From positions 1 to 64,000 of the forward strand of contig CAMAXE010000020.1 in assembly GCA_945862145.1 (NCBI GenBank): a stretch of 64,000 nt of DNA, written 5' to 3'. A model generated the notes under the pieces. It was given only the letters and a program-made list of their open reading frames with translations, was not told the DNA's origin and ran no database searches. This document shows positions 35,953 to 44,558 of this stretch, piece by piece. This stretch comes from Klebsiella pneumoniae (GTDB lineage: Bacteria > Pseudomonadota > Gammaproteobacteria > Pseudomonadales > UBA5518). The position numbers and the translations under genes were made by a program. Within the stretch, counting starts at the first letter, position 1. Every line of letters begins with the position of its first letter.

Positions 35953-36076
35953 CGGTGTCGATCAGCCTGTACTGGATGTTGGAGCCTGCGCGAGGAGAAA
36001 GCGGGAGCCAGACCAGGCTCGGCCTAGCTCCGCAGGGAAGGGTAATAGTGTATGCGCAGAGCCCCGCCCCCGACGC

Positions 36077-36247
36077 TCAGGCGGCGGCATCCAGCAGTTC
36101 GAAATCGACCTTGGACACGCCGCACTCGGGGCAGGACCAGTCCTCGGGCACGTCCTGCCAGCGGGTGCCGGCGGGGATGCCGTCATCAGGCATGCCCAAG
36201 GCCTCGTCGTAAACAACATCGCAAACCACGCATTTCCAGATATTCAT
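36077..36247 (-). CDS. Rubredoxin
   Basis: A 56-residue rubredoxin. Two knuckles, CVVCD (C6, C9) and CPEC-G (C39, C42), bind one iron; the rest of the fold is present (VYDEALGMPDDGIPAGTRWQDVPEDW). The ATG at 36245-36247 was chosen because GGAG lies 8 bases upstream; an ATG six bases earlier has too short a spacer. It follows the rubrerythrin gene by 32 bases on the same strand and should donate electrons to it, replacing the rubredoxin domain missing from that protein. Confidence 0.93.
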   Translation of the reverse strand: MNIWKCVVCDVVYDEALGMPDDGIPAGTRWQDVPEDWSCPECGVSKVDFELLDAAA

Positions 36248-36279
36248 CCGCATGTCTCCGTCAAGGTTGGTGAATGTGA

Positions 36280-36753
36280 TCAGGCCGCGACGCGTTCGAG
36301 AGCGCGTCGGTAGTTGCCAGCGTGACGCTCCTCTACCGTGGCAAGGGCCGCGAAACGTTTTGCCGCCTTGGCAAGCACCTCGCGGAATCGCCCGGCGTGT
36401 TCACGGGACTCGGCGATCTGCCCGTCCATCTCGGCCACCGCCGCCTCATCGCCTTCGGCAATTGCCGCAGCGCGGAAGCGCGGATACATCTCGCTGTACT
36501 CGTAGGTCTCACCCTCGATGGCGATCTCCAGCGCACGCGCGGGCGTCATGTCCGCCGGGGGGTAGAGAAGTTCGAGGTGACCGAAGGCATGCCGGAGCTC
36601 CTGCTCGGCGGTGTCCTCGAAGATCCGTGCCGTGTCCTCGTCTCCCGCATTACGTGCGAGCTTCGCAAACCAGCGGTACTTGGTGTGAGCCATCGATTCG
36701 CCGGCAAAAGCTGCCTCGAGGTTCTGCATGGTCTTGATCTCGGGTCGGTTCAT
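36280..36753 (-). CDS. Rubrerythrin-type peroxidase lacking the rubredoxin domain
   Basis: A 157-residue four-helix diiron protein. Iron ligands appear in FAGESMAHTKY (ExxH), EQELRHAFGH (ExxxH) and EGETYEYSEMYPRF (ExxxYxxMY), with a fourth helix MDGQIAESREHAGRFREVL. It reduces hydrogen peroxide to water in the cytoplasm. Classical rubrerythrin (about 191 residues) ends with a rubredoxin domain; this one stops after the diiron bundle, with rubredoxin encoded separately just downstream. GGAG is 7 bases before the ATG. It is divergent from oxyR across 121 bases, the usual arrangement for an OxyR target. Confidence 0.92.
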   Translation of the reverse strand: MNRPEIKTMQNLEAAFAGESMAHTKYRWFAKLARNAGDEDTARIFEDTAEQELRHAFGHLELLYPPADMTPARALEIAIEGETYEYSEMYPRFRAAAIAEGDEAAVAEMDGQIAESREHAGRFREVLAKAAKRFAALATVEERHAGNYRRALERVAA

Positions 36754-36810
36754 CGTCGTGCTCCGTAGGATTGTGGGGTTGGTCGACGCAGCGGAGGATG
36801 AGCGCTTGCT

Positions 36811-36867
36811 CGATATCGATCCAACGAGTAATTTCTGTGATCGTGATCGGTAATTTCGATAACGGGA
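36811..36867. promoter_or_regulatory. rubrerythrin/oxyR intergenic control region
   Basis: The divergent gap holds CGATATCGAT (36811-36820) and two direct copies of GTAATTTC (36828-36835 and 36850-36857) spaced 22 bases, two helical turns, on one face of the DNA. OxyR binding sites are degenerate and spaced by helical turns; these are the best candidates. No unambiguous ATAG-N7-CTAT box is present. Confidence 0.45.
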
Positions 36868-36874
36868 GAACCCA

Positions 36875-37855
36875 ATGGCCGCCCTGCCCTCGCTACGCCA
36901 GCTGCAGTACCTCGTGAAGCTCGCGGAGCTGCGCAATTTCACGCGTGCCGCCGCGGCCTGCCACGTCACCCAATCCACCCTGAGCTCCGGGCTGAAGGAG
37001 CTCGAGAGCTCGCTCGGCGCCCGGCTGGTCGAGCGCGATCGTCAGGGCGTGCTGCTCACCCCGGCGGGACAAGAGGTGGTGGAGCGGGCGCGCGGCTTAC
37101 TCGCAGGGGCCTCGGATCTCGCGCAGGCAGCCTCCAGTGCGGGCAGCCCGATGCGTGGGATCCTGCGCCTTGGCGCCATTCCCACCATCGCGCCATTCGT
37201 GCTCCCGCAGCTGCTGCAGCGCCAGCGCACGCAATATCCCGAGCTGCGCCTGGCGCTGCGCGAGGATCGCACCGAGAGCCTGCTCGAGCGTCTGGAAGAC
37301 GGGCGGCTCGACTTCGCGCTGCTTGCACTGCCCTATGACACCGGCAACCTGCTGGTGCGCGAGATCTGCCAGGACGAACTCCTGCTGGTCGCCCCTGCCG
37401 GCAGCGTGGTGTCGCCGTGGGGCATGGTTGTGTCACCGCGAGGCAATGTTGCGCTGAATGCCCGCACAGCCGAGCACTTGCTGCTGCTAGAAGAAGGCCA
37501 CTGCCTGCGCCAGCACACCCTGCAGGCCTGCAGGAGCAAGCGCTCCGGAGGCCGCACCGAAGGACTCGAAGCCACCAGCCTGCTCACGCTGGTGCACATG
37601 GCAGAGTCCGGACTTGGCCTTGCACTGGTACCCGAGCTTGCCGTGCGGCACGGGCTGCTGGCCTCCACGGGACTCACGGCGCACCGCGTCGGGCCGCCCG
37701 CACCGACGCGCGGCATCGCACTCGTGGCCCGCAGTTCCACCGCCCGCGAGATCGAGTTCACGGCGCTCGCCACGCTGATAGCGCAGGTCTGCGACGACCC
37801 GCCCGCAGCGAAAACACCACCTGCACGCGGGCGCTCACGCCCGCGCCCGCGATGA
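36875..37855 (+). CDS. oxyR: OxyR-type hydrogen-peroxide-sensing LysR regulator
   Basis: A 326-residue LysR-family protein. The N-terminal winged HTH is LRQLQYLVKLAELRNFTRAAAACHVTQSTLSSGLKELE. In the effector domain, Cys-210 and Cys-219 are nine residues apart inside LLLEEGHCLRQHTLQAC, the same spacing and context as the C199-C208 redox pair of E. coli OxyR, so peroxide should form the activating disulphide. The C-terminal 25 residues are an unusual Pro/Arg-rich tail. It is divergent from rubrerythrin; katG is 8 kb away. Extra cysteines at 29 and 165 are not part of the sensor. Confidence 0.93.
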   Translation: MAALPSLRQLQYLVKLAELRNFTRAAAACHVTQSTLSSGLKELESSLGARLVERDRQGVLLTPAGQEVVERARGLLAGASDLAQAASSAGSPMRGILRLGAIPTIAPFVLPQLLQRQRTQYPELRLALREDRTESLLERLEDGRLDFALLALPYDTGNLLVREICQDELLLVAPAGSVVSPWGMVVSPRGNVALNARTAEHLLLLEEGHCLRQHTLQACRSKRSGGRTEGLEATSLLTLVHMAESGLGLALVPELAVRHGLLASTGLTAHRVGPPAPTRGIALVARSSTAREIEFTALATLIAQVCDDPPAAKTPPARGRSRPRPR

Positions 37856-37934
37856 TCGCAGCGCAGGCTGCGCGCCGGACTGCTACCTTCCCATAGCCCC
37901 GAGCGACGCCGGGGCCCAAGGAGCCTTAGGCATA

Positions 37935-38705
37935 ATGACCAGATTCGATCTGCGCGATCGCCTGTACGTGGCACTGCTGCATGGGACGGGAAGCGTAGCT
38001 GTTGCCGGCTTAGGCTTCATACTGGCATTCCACCTGTGGCACCCCGGGCCTTATGCGCGCATCTCGGGCGGCATCGCCCTTCTGCAGTTGATCGTAGCCG
38101 CAGACCTCGCGCTAGGACCGCTCGCCGTGTTCGCCATCTTCGATCGCCGCAAAGGGTCGTCGGTGCTGCGACGCGATCTGGTGGTACTGCTGCTATTAAG
38201 GGCTGTCGCACTGGCCTACGGGCTGCTTGTGCTTTTCGAGGCGCGCCCCGTAGCGCTGGTGCTGGAGCACAACCGATTCCGCGTGCTGAGCGCCGGCGAG
38301 CTAATCACAACCGAGTTACCGCAAGCGCCGGAGGGCCTGCAGGAACTGCCCTTTGCCGGACCGATGCTGCTGCGCACCGAGGTTCCCGAGGATCCCACCG
38401 AGCGCTTCGAAGCGCTCACGGCGGCGCTGTCTTCGGGCGCTGATCTTGCGATGCGGCCGCGCTACTGGCGCGCCTGGGATGCGCAGGCGCGCGAGCAGGT
38501 GCGCGCGGAGGCCCGCCCGCTAGACGGACTGCTGGGGACACAACCTGACGCCGCGACCGTGCTCGCGGCCGCCGTCGCCGCCACCGGAGTGCCGCGCGAA
38601 CGCCTGCGCTATCTCCCTCTGCTCGCCCGCAAAGCCGAGTGGGTTGTGCTGATCGACCTCGAAAGCGGAGCGCCAGCAGGATTTGCCGCTCTGATCGGAG
38701 ATTAA
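37935..38705 (+). CDS. TfpX/TfpZ family type IV pilin accessory protein
   Basis: A 256-residue membrane protein. Three transmembrane segments lie at about 12-34, 45-68 and 83-101 (FILAFHLWHPGPYARISGG between the first two; RRDLVVLLLLRAVALAYGLLVLFEARPVALVLEHNRFRVL after). The HPGPY, GPLAVF and ARPVALVxExxRFRV patterns are those of TfpX/TfpZ proteins, which modulate type IV pilus assembly or pilin folding. No pilin gene is adjacent, which is unusual because these normally sit beside their pilin. The start ATG is 79 bases after oxyR and the gene converges on the MarR gene. Confidence 0.75.
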   Translation: MTRFDLRDRLYVALLHGTGSVAVAGLGFILAFHLWHPGPYARISGGIALLQLIVAADLALGPLAVFAIFDRRKGSSVLRRDLVVLLLLRAVALAYGLLVLFEARPVALVLEHNRFRVLSAGELITTELPQAPEGLQELPFAGPMLLRTEVPEDPTERFEALTAALSSGADLAMRPRYWRAWDAQAREQVRAEARPLDGLLGTQPDAATVLAAAVAATGVPRERLRYLPLLARKAEWVVLIDLESGAPAGFAALIGD

Positions 38706-38715
38706 AGCTGCCCGA

Positions 38716-39168
38716 TCAGGCATTCGCCGCGATGGTGCGCTGCAGCATACGCACCAACGCCCGACGATCCGTGGCGCTCAGGCTGGCGAAGGTTTCGGTC
38801 TCATGCGCGTTGGCCAGCGGAATCAAGCGCGAGGCCATCGCGCGGCCGCGTGGCAAGAGGCTCACCGTGACGCTGCGGCGGTTGGCGGCCTCGCGATCGC
38901 GCTTCAGCAAGCCATCGCGCTCCAGTCGGTCCAGCGCCTTGCTGAGGGTGGGCTGATTGAGCAACACACGATCGGCCAGTTCGCCCACCGGGCGCGGGCC
39001 ATCCTGCAGCACGGCAAGGATCCGCCACGTGGCAATCGACACACCCATTTCCTTCAACTGGCGGTGAAAACCACCACTTACGACATGACTCGCCTTGGCC
39101 AGCAGGAAGCCGAGATAGCGGTCGACGAAACCGTCTTCCGGAGCCGGCGAAGGGCGTGCACGCGCCAT
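38716..39168 (-). CDS. MarR family transcriptional regulator
   Basis: A 150-residue winged-helix repressor: GVSIATWRILAVL, then the recognition helix NQPTLSKALDRLERDGLLKRDREAANRRSVTVSLLPRG, and a C-terminal dimer helix. The ATG at 39168 was chosen (GAGG upstream); an ATG at 39198 would start inside the TTTTCATG repeats that look like its operator. It is divergent from the large catabolic operon beginning at 39263 and is the obvious candidate to control it, probably responding to a substrate or its CoA ester. Confidence 0.88.
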   Translation of the reverse strand: MARARPSPAPEDGFVDRYLGFLLAKASHVVSGGFHRQLKEMGVSIATWRILAVLQDGPRPVGELADRVLLNQPTLSKALDRLERDGLLKRDREAANRRSVTVSLLPRGRAMASRLIPLANAHETETFASLSATDRRALVRMLQRTIAANA

Positions 39169-39191
39169 TGCTTGAAGCCTCAAACTATGCC

Positions 39192-39207
39192 TTTTCATGT
39201 TTTCATG
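39192..39207. promoter_or_regulatory. Tandem TTTTCATG repeat, probable MarR operator
   Basis: Two perfect adjacent copies of TTTTCATG (39192-39199, 39200-39207) in the gap between the divergent MarR gene and the catabolic operon. Position between both starts fits a shared operator. Confidence 0.5.
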
Positions 39208-39262
39208 CCTGTGCTAGATTCGCAAGAGACCATCGCGGCGAGATCACGGGGCGCGCATCAGA

Positions 39263-40894
39263 ATGGCAGGCACGGTGCACCACGTTCTCGCCCGCAGCGC
39301 AGCGCGCTTCCCGTCGCGGCCTTTCCTGCACATCCCGGCGGCCGCCTGCAGCGGCTATCACGCGGGCCCCATCGAAATCAGCTACGCCACCCTCGCCACA
39401 CGCGTGGACGAACTTGCAGCTCTCTACCGCGACGCGGGCTACGGCGCCGGACAACGCGTTGCACTGATGCTGGCCAACCGACCCGCGTTCTTCGAGCACT
39501 GGCTGGCGCTGAACGCCGCGGGCGCGAGCGTGGTGCCGGTCAACGCGGAGCAACGCCCCGCCGAGATCGCCTGGCAGCTCGAGCACAGCGAGTCCTGCCT
39601 GCTGGTCAGCCTCGATGACCTGCTCCCTGTTGCGCAGCGGTCTCTCGCCCTGATGACTGCACCGCCCGCATTGAGCACTGAGGGCAACACAGCGATCCCC
39701 GGCGCACCTCACCCGGCACGCACGGAGGAGTCCGGGCCGCGCAGCGAGTGCGCGCTCCTCTACACCTCTGGCAGCACCGGCAAGCCGAAGGGCTGCATCC
39801 TGAACAATGACTACTTCACGCACTTTGGCGAGTGGTACGCAGGCCTCGGCGGGCTGTGTGCGCTGCGCCCCGGCGAGGAACGGCTGATCACACCGCTGCC
39901 GCTCAGCCACATGAACGCCATGGCAAGCTCCGCGATGGGCATGCTGGAAACCGGCGGCTGTATCGTGCAGCTGGACCGCTTCCATCCCTCGGGCTGGTGG
40001 GATGCCGTGCGCAGCTCAGGCGCCACGGTCGTCCACTACTTGGGCGTCATGCCCGCCATCCTGCTCGGCATGGACAGCAGCCCGCACGATGATTTTTCAG
40101 CACAACTGCGTTTCGGTTTCGGTGCTGGGATAAACCCGCGCCACCACGCGCCCTTCGAAGCGCGCTTCGGCTTCCCGCTGATCGAGGCCTGGGCCATGAC
40201 CGAGACCGGTTGTGGCGGCTGCATTATCGCCAATCACGAGCCGCGACACGTGGGCACGAGCTGCTTCGGCAAACCGACCGCCGCGGTGGCGTACCTGCTC
40301 GTGGACGAACAAGGCATCGAGGTGACAGGCGAGACCCCCGGCGAACTGCTGGTGCGCGCGAGCGGCCCCGATCCACGCGCCGGATTTTTTGCCGGCTACC
40401 TGAAGAACCCCGAAGCCACCGATGAAGCCTGGGCGGGCGGCTGGCTGCGCACGGGCGATGTGGTGCGAGCCGGCCCCGACGGCGCGCTCCATTTCGTCGA
40501 CCGGCGCAAGAACGTGATCCGCCGCAGCGGCGAGAACATCGCTGCACTGGAAGTTGAAGCCGCGCTCGCCGATGCACCGCAGATCGCACAGTTGGTAGTC
40601 ACGGCCGTCGACGACGAGATCCGCGGCGAGGAAGTGATGGCCTGCGTGGTGGCCAGCGCAGGCATGCCGCGCAACGCCGAGACCGCGCGCGCCATCCAGC
40701 AGCGCGCGCTCGGTGCGCTGGTGTATTTCAAGGCGCCCGGCTACGTGGTGTTCTTGGACGAGATACCCCGCACGGCCTCCCAGAAACCCCAACGCGGCGA
40801 GATCCGCAAGCTCGCACCCGGCTGGCGCGCATCGACCGCCTGCATCGACCTGCGCGAATTCAAGCGCCGCCCCAAAACGAGCCCGCTCGGATGA
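39263..40894 (+). CDS. AMP-binding acyl-CoA ligase, first gene of the dioxygenase operon
   Basis: A 543-residue ANL ligase. The A3 motif is YTSGSTGKPKG, A5 is AWAMTETG, the hinge region is LRTGDVVRAGPDGALHFVDRRKNVIRRSGENIAALEVE, and the C-terminal Lys lies in PRTASQKPQRGEIRK. It resembles crotonobetaine/carnitine-CoA ligase CaiC and related aryl or cyclic acid ligases. It should produce the CoA thioester that enters the pathway encoded downstream. Stop overlaps the thiolase ATG (ATGA). The thiolase, DUF35, Rieske and acyl-CoA dehydrogenase genes behind it indicate catabolism of a ring-containing carboxylic acid. Confidence 0.9.
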   Translation: MAGTVHHVLARSAARFPSRPFLHIPAAACSGYHAGPIEISYATLATRVDELAALYRDAGYGAGQRVALMLANRPAFFEHWLALNAAGASVVPVNAEQRPAEIAWQLEHSESCLLVSLDDLLPVAQRSLALMTAPPALSTEGNTAIPGAPHPARTEESGPRSECALLYTSGSTGKPKGCILNNDYFTHFGEWYAGLGGLCALRPGEERLITPLPLSHMNAMASSAMGMLETGGCIVQLDRFHPSGWWDAVRSSGATVVHYLGVMPAILLGMDSSPHDDFSAQLRFGFGAGINPRHHAPFEARFGFPLIEAWAMTETGCGGCIIANHEPRHVGTSCFGKPTAAVAYLLVDEQGIEVTGETPGELLVRASGPDPRAGFFAGYLKNPEATDEAWAGGWLRTGDVVRAGPDGALHFVDRRKNVIRRSGENIAALEVEAALADAPQIAQLVVTAVDDEIRGEEVMACVVASAGMPRNAETARAIQQRALGALVYFKAPGYVVFLDEIPRTASQKPQRGEIRKLAPGWRASTACIDLREFKRRPKTSPLG

Positions 40895-42057
40895 GCAATA
40901 ACTACGCGGGCGTCGCGATCGCCGCCCCGGTGAGCGTGGGCTATGCACGCAACAGCGAACACGGCGCGCCGTGGTTCGTGGGTGCGGCGCTCGGTCAGAT
41001 GCTGGCAGACAGCGGCCTGCCGAAAGCCGCCATTGATGGGCTCGCCATTGGCAGCTTCAGCCTCGCGCCCGACAGCGTCGTCACCATGACGCAGTACTAC
41101 GGCCTGGAAACGCGATTCCTCGAAAGCCTGCCCTACGGGGGCGCCTCGGGTGTACTCGCGCTGCGCCGCGCCGCGCGCGCCGTACAGGCAGGCGACGCGG
41201 AGGTGGTCGCCTGCATCGGCGCCGACACCAACCGCCCCGAGGGCTTCCGCGAACTGGCAGCCAACTTCAGCGGTTTCTCGGTCGATGCCAGCTGGCCGTA
41301 CGGTGCGGCCGGGCCGAACCTGCCCTTCTCGCTCATCACCGCACGCTACATGGCGGAAACCGGCGCCACCCGCGAGGACTTCGGCCGCATCTGCGTATCC
41401 CAGCGCGCCAACGCGCGCGGCGTCCCGCAGGCACTGTTCGCGGACAAGCCACTCTCCATGGCGCAGTACCTCGGCGCGCGCGCGGTAGCTGGACCGCTAC
41501 ACCTGTTCGACTGCGTGATGCCCTGCGCGGGTGCCGAGGGATTCCTCGTGATGAGCGAAGAGCGCGCGCGCACACTCGGCATCCCCTACGCGCGGGTGCT
41601 GTCAGCGGAGGAACGCCACAACGCCTTCGCCGGCGATGACATCCAGCTGCGCGCCGGCTGGAACGCCTTCGCGCCGGAGCTCTGGGATCGCGCCGGCTGC
41701 GGACCGCAGGACATGCATCTGCTCGAAACCTACGACGACTATCCCGTGATCGCGATGCTGCAGATGGAGGCGCTGGGATTCTGCGCCGCCGGCGAGGCGC
41801 CGCGTTTCGTGCGCGAGACCGCGCTCACGGTGGACGGCGGCGGCGTGCCGCACAACACCTCTGGCGGGCAGCTCTCGACAGGGCAAGCGGGTGCGAGCGG
41901 CGGGTTCCTCGGGCTGGTCGAGGCGCTGCGCCAGGTGACCGGTCGCGCAGTGGGCCAACAGGTGACGCGCGCTCGCCGCGCCGTGGTAGGCGGCTACGGC
42001 ATGATCAATTACGACCGCGGACTCTGCGCCGCCGCCGTTGTGCTGGAGGGCGCATGA
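40891..42057 (+). CDS. Thiolase family protein (SCPx/lipid-transfer-protein-like)
   Basis: A 388-residue thiolase-fold protein of the SCPx type, which cleaves side chains as beta-ketoacyl or aldol-type thioesters. YGGASGVLALRRAARAVQAGDAEVVACIGAD occupies the region of the nucleophilic site. VDGGGVPHNTSGGQLSTGQAGASGG is the glycine-rich C-terminal active-site loop. The usual nucleophilic Cys seems replaced: the region reads YGGASG, where many thiolases have C-S-SG. This matches aldolase-like members such as Ltp2 rather than true thiolases. The next gene, DUF35, is the typical partner of this group. Coupled by ATGA on both sides. Confidence 0.87.
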   Translation: MSNNYAGVAIAAPVSVGYARNSEHGAPWFVGAALGQMLADSGLPKAAIDGLAIGSFSLAPDSVVTMTQYYGLETRFLESLPYGGASGVLALRRAARAVQAGDAEVVACIGADTNRPEGFRELAANFSGFSVDASWPYGAAGPNLPFSLITARYMAETGATREDFGRICVSQRANARGVPQALFADKPLSMAQYLGARAVAGPLHLFDCVMPCAGAEGFLVMSEERARTLGIPYARVLSAEERHNAFAGDDIQLRAGWNAFAPELWDRAGCGPQDMHLLETYDDYPVIAMLQMEALGFCAAGEAPRFVRETALTVDGGGVPHNTSGGQLSTGQAGASGGFLGLVEALRQVTGRAVGQQVTRARRAVVGGYGMINYDRGLCAAAVVLEGA

Positions 42058-42488
42058 GCTTGCCGCCAGCCAGACGCAGCGCGGTGAGTGCGCCGCTGCA
42101 GGACGCGCCGCGCCACGACGGTTTGCAGTTGCAGGTCTGCGCACGTTGCGACGCCACCCAATACCCGCCGCGCGAACGTTGCACGGAGTGCCTCGCAGAT
42201 GCGCTCGCCTGGCAGACCGTGGATGGGCACGGGACCGTGCTCGCCGTGAGCACGCTGGCACACAGCCTGGAGCCCTGGTTCGCCGAGCGATTGCCCTGGC
42301 AGGTGGCCTCGCTGCGCCTCGACGCCGGCCCCGTGGTCTTCGCGCACCTCGCAGCGCAGGCCTCGCCCGGGGATCGACTGCACGTGCACACCGCGCGCGA
42401 CGCCTCGGGCAGCTGGTGCCTGGTGGCCTGCGACGGGCAGCCCGACTCCCTGCCACACGCATTGATGCAACTGGAGATGTCCTTATGA
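42054..42488 (+). CDS. Zn-ribbon/OB-fold protein (DUF35 family), thiolase partner
   Basis: A 144-residue protein. A rubredoxin-like Zn ribbon, CARC then CTEC (C29, C32, C43, C46), is followed by an OB fold (WQTVDGHGTVLAVSTLA, VASLRLDAGPVVFAHL). DUF35 proteins bind SCPx-type thiolases or aldolases (for example the Ltp2-DUF35 complex of steroid degradation) and complete their active site. Overlap with both neighbours (ATGA) supports complex formation with the preceding thiolase. Confidence 0.9.
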   Translation: MSLPPARRSAVSAPLQDAPRHDGLQLQVCARCDATQYPPRERCTECLADALAWQTVDGHGTVLAVSTLAHSLEPWFAERLPWQVASLRLDAGPVVFAHLAAQASPGDRLHVHTARDASGSWCLVACDGQPDSLPHALMQLEMSL

Positions 42489-43213
42489 GCGAATCCGTCG
42501 CCGTCGTGACCGGCGGCAGCACCGGGATCGGCCAGAGCATCTGCGAGCATCTGCTGGCCGATGGCTACCGCGTGATCAATCTCGCGCGCCGGCCGGCGGG
42601 CATCGAGCACCCACGACTCGAGAATATCGCGGTAGACCTTGCTGACCGCGAGGCCACGCGCGAGGCCGCAGCGGCCATCGCCGCGCGCCACGCAGTAACA
42701 GCCTTGGTGCACAACGCCGGGCTGATCCGCGCCGCACTCCTCGAAAACATCGACCTCGCAGACCTCGACTACCTCAGCAACGTGCACCTCGCCGCCGCCA
42801 TCACGCTCGCGCAGGCGTTTCTTCCGGCCATGAAAGCCGCACACCACGGGCGCATCGTGCTGATCGGCTCGCGCGCGGCACTGGGAATGCAGACCCGCAG
42901 CAACTACGCCGCCACCAAATGCGGCATGACCGGGCTCGCGCGCACCTGGGCCCTCGAACTGGGCCAGCACGGCATCACGGTGAACTGCGTGGCACCCGGC
43001 CCTATCGCCGCCACCGAGATGTTCCACTCGGTGATCCCCGAGGGCAGCGAGAAGATGGAAAAGATGGGAGCCAGCATCCCCGTACGCCGCCTTGGCGAAC
43101 CCGCAGATGTGGCGCGTGCCGTGATGTTCATGATCGCTCGTGACAACGGCTTTGTGACGGGGCAAACGCTGATGGTGTGCGGAGGCTCGAGCCTTGGCTC
43201 ACTCGCCCTGTAG
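42485..43213 (+). CDS. SDR family oxidoreductase
   Basis: A 242-residue short-chain dehydrogenase: TGGSTGIGQSI for cofactor binding, HNAG in place of NNAG, catalytic Ser in LIGSRAALG, YAATKCG with Tyr/Lys, and FVTGQTLMVCGG at the end. The start overlaps the DUF35 stop. It would interconvert a hydroxyl and a keto group of the intermediate handled by the flanking dioxygenase and thiolase. A cis-diol dehydrogenase role after the Rieske enzyme is attractive but cannot be separated from a hydroxyacyl-CoA role by sequence. Confidence 0.87.
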   Translation: MSESVAVVTGGSTGIGQSICEHLLADGYRVINLARRPAGIEHPRLENIAVDLADREATREAAAAIAARHAVTALVHNAGLIRAALLENIDLADLDYLSNVHLAAAITLAQAFLPAMKAAHHGRIVLIGSRAALGMQTRSNYAATKCGMTGLARTWALELGQHGITVNCVAPGPIAATEMFHSVIPEGSEKMEKMGASIPVRRLGEPADVARAVMFMIARDNGFVTGQTLMVCGGSSLGSLAL

Positions 43214-43243
43214 AAACGCGCGACCATGCCCGGAGGGCAGCCC

Positions 43244-44557
43244 ATGATCATCGGCACCGATTCCGCACTGGCAGGCCTCGTGGAGCCCTGCCGCCTCAAC
43301 CGCCGCATCTACACCGATCCGGCGATATTCGAGCTCGAGATGGAGCGCATCTGGGGCCGCGCGTGGATCTTCATCGGCCACCAGAGCCAGGTGCCGCAGC
43401 CGGGTGACTACTTCACCACCAACATCAACCACCGCATCCCGGTGGTGATGGTGCGCGACCGCGATGGCAGCGTGCGCGTGCTGCACAACCGCTGCGCTCA
43501 CAAGGGAGCCAAGGTGGTCGACAAGCGCTGCGGCAATGCGCGCGCATTCCGCTGCTGTTATCACGGCTGGACCTACGCCACCGACGGCACGCTGCTCAAG
43601 ATTCCCAACGAGAAGGGCTACGACGGCACCGGCATGAACCCGAAGGATCCGCAGTGGAACATGCAGCCAGTTGCGCAGTACGCCGCGTATCGCGGCTTCG
43701 TGTTTGCCACGCTGGACCCGCGCGCACCGGACCTGGTCACGTGGCTGGGCGGTGCAGCAGCCTGCTTCGACAATCTCTGCGAGCGCGCACCCGAGGGCGA
43801 GGTCGAGGTGGCAGGCGGCGTGCTGCGCTATGACCACGCCTGCAACTGGAAGCTGTTTCTCGAGAACCTGAACGACACCCACCATCCGCAGGCCACTCAC
43901 CAGTCGGTGGTGGACGCCGCGATGGACTACCTCGGCACGCTGCCGGCGGAGGCCACGAAGGAGCGCGCCGAGGCCGAGATGATCCCGCCGTTCGGGGGCT
44001 CCTACGAGAACTTCGAGAAAAGTGGTATCACCGGTTTCCGCTACGGTCACCACTACGACGGCGGCAAGACGAGCATCCACGCCAACTACTCGGTGAACCC
44101 GGTCTACCGCGATGCGATGGTCGCCGCCTATGGCGAGGCGCGCACGCAGGACATACTGAGCTTCAACACCCACAACACCTGCTACTACCCCTCGCTCACC
44201 ATAAAAACCGCCGTGCAGAATATCCGCGTGGTGCGTCCCATCGCCGCCAACCGCTGCGTGATCGAGACCTGGTCCTTCCGCCTGAAGGGCGCGCCGCCAG
44301 AGATGCTGCAACGCACCCTGCTCTACTCGCGGCTGATCAACTCGGTGGGTTCGATGGTGGGCGCGGACGATCTGGAGTCCTACATGCGCATCCAGGCGGG
44401 GCTTGAAGGCACGGGCTCGGAATGGGTCGAGATGTACCGCGAATTCGGCCGCGACCGCGACGAAGGTGACCGCACCGTGGGCACCGGCACCAGCGATCTG
44501 GACCTGCGCACGCAGTACCGCGCCTGGCGCCACTACATGCTGGGCGAGGTGGCCTGA
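43244..44557 (+). CDS. Aromatic-ring-hydroxylating (Rieske) dioxygenase, alpha subunit
   Basis: A 437-residue oxygenase component. The Rieske [2Fe-2S] ligands are C84-x-H86 and C104-x2-H107 (CCYHGW). The mononuclear iron site is D211-x2-H214-x4-H219 (NDTHHPQATH), with a further acid downstream; the bridging Asp is 211. It adds O2 to a ring or oxidises an unactivated carbon. The ATG at 43244 was chosen for its GGAGGG seven bases upstream; one at 43226 lacks this. The beta subunit follows after one base. No reductase or separate ferredoxin is encoded in the operon, so electrons must come from elsewhere. Confidence 0.93.
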   Translation: MIIGTDSALAGLVEPCRLNRRIYTDPAIFELEMERIWGRAWIFIGHQSQVPQPGDYFTTNINHRIPVVMVRDRDGSVRVLHNRCAHKGAKVVDKRCGNARAFRCCYHGWTYATDGTLLKIPNEKGYDGTGMNPKDPQWNMQPVAQYAAYRGFVFATLDPRAPDLVTWLGGAAACFDNLCERAPEGEVEVAGGVLRYDHACNWKLFLENLNDTHHPQATHQSVVDAAMDYLGTLPAEATKERAEAEMIPPFGGSYENFEKSGITGFRYGHHYDGGKTSIHANYSVNPVYRDAMVAAYGEARTQDILSFNTHNTCYYPSLTIKTAVQNIRVVRPIAANRCVIETWSFRLKGAPPEMLQRTLLYSRLINSVGSMVGADDLESYMRIQAGLEGTGSEWVEMYREFGRDRDEGDRTVGTGTSDLDLRTQYRAWRHYMLGEVA

Positions 44558-44558
44558 G

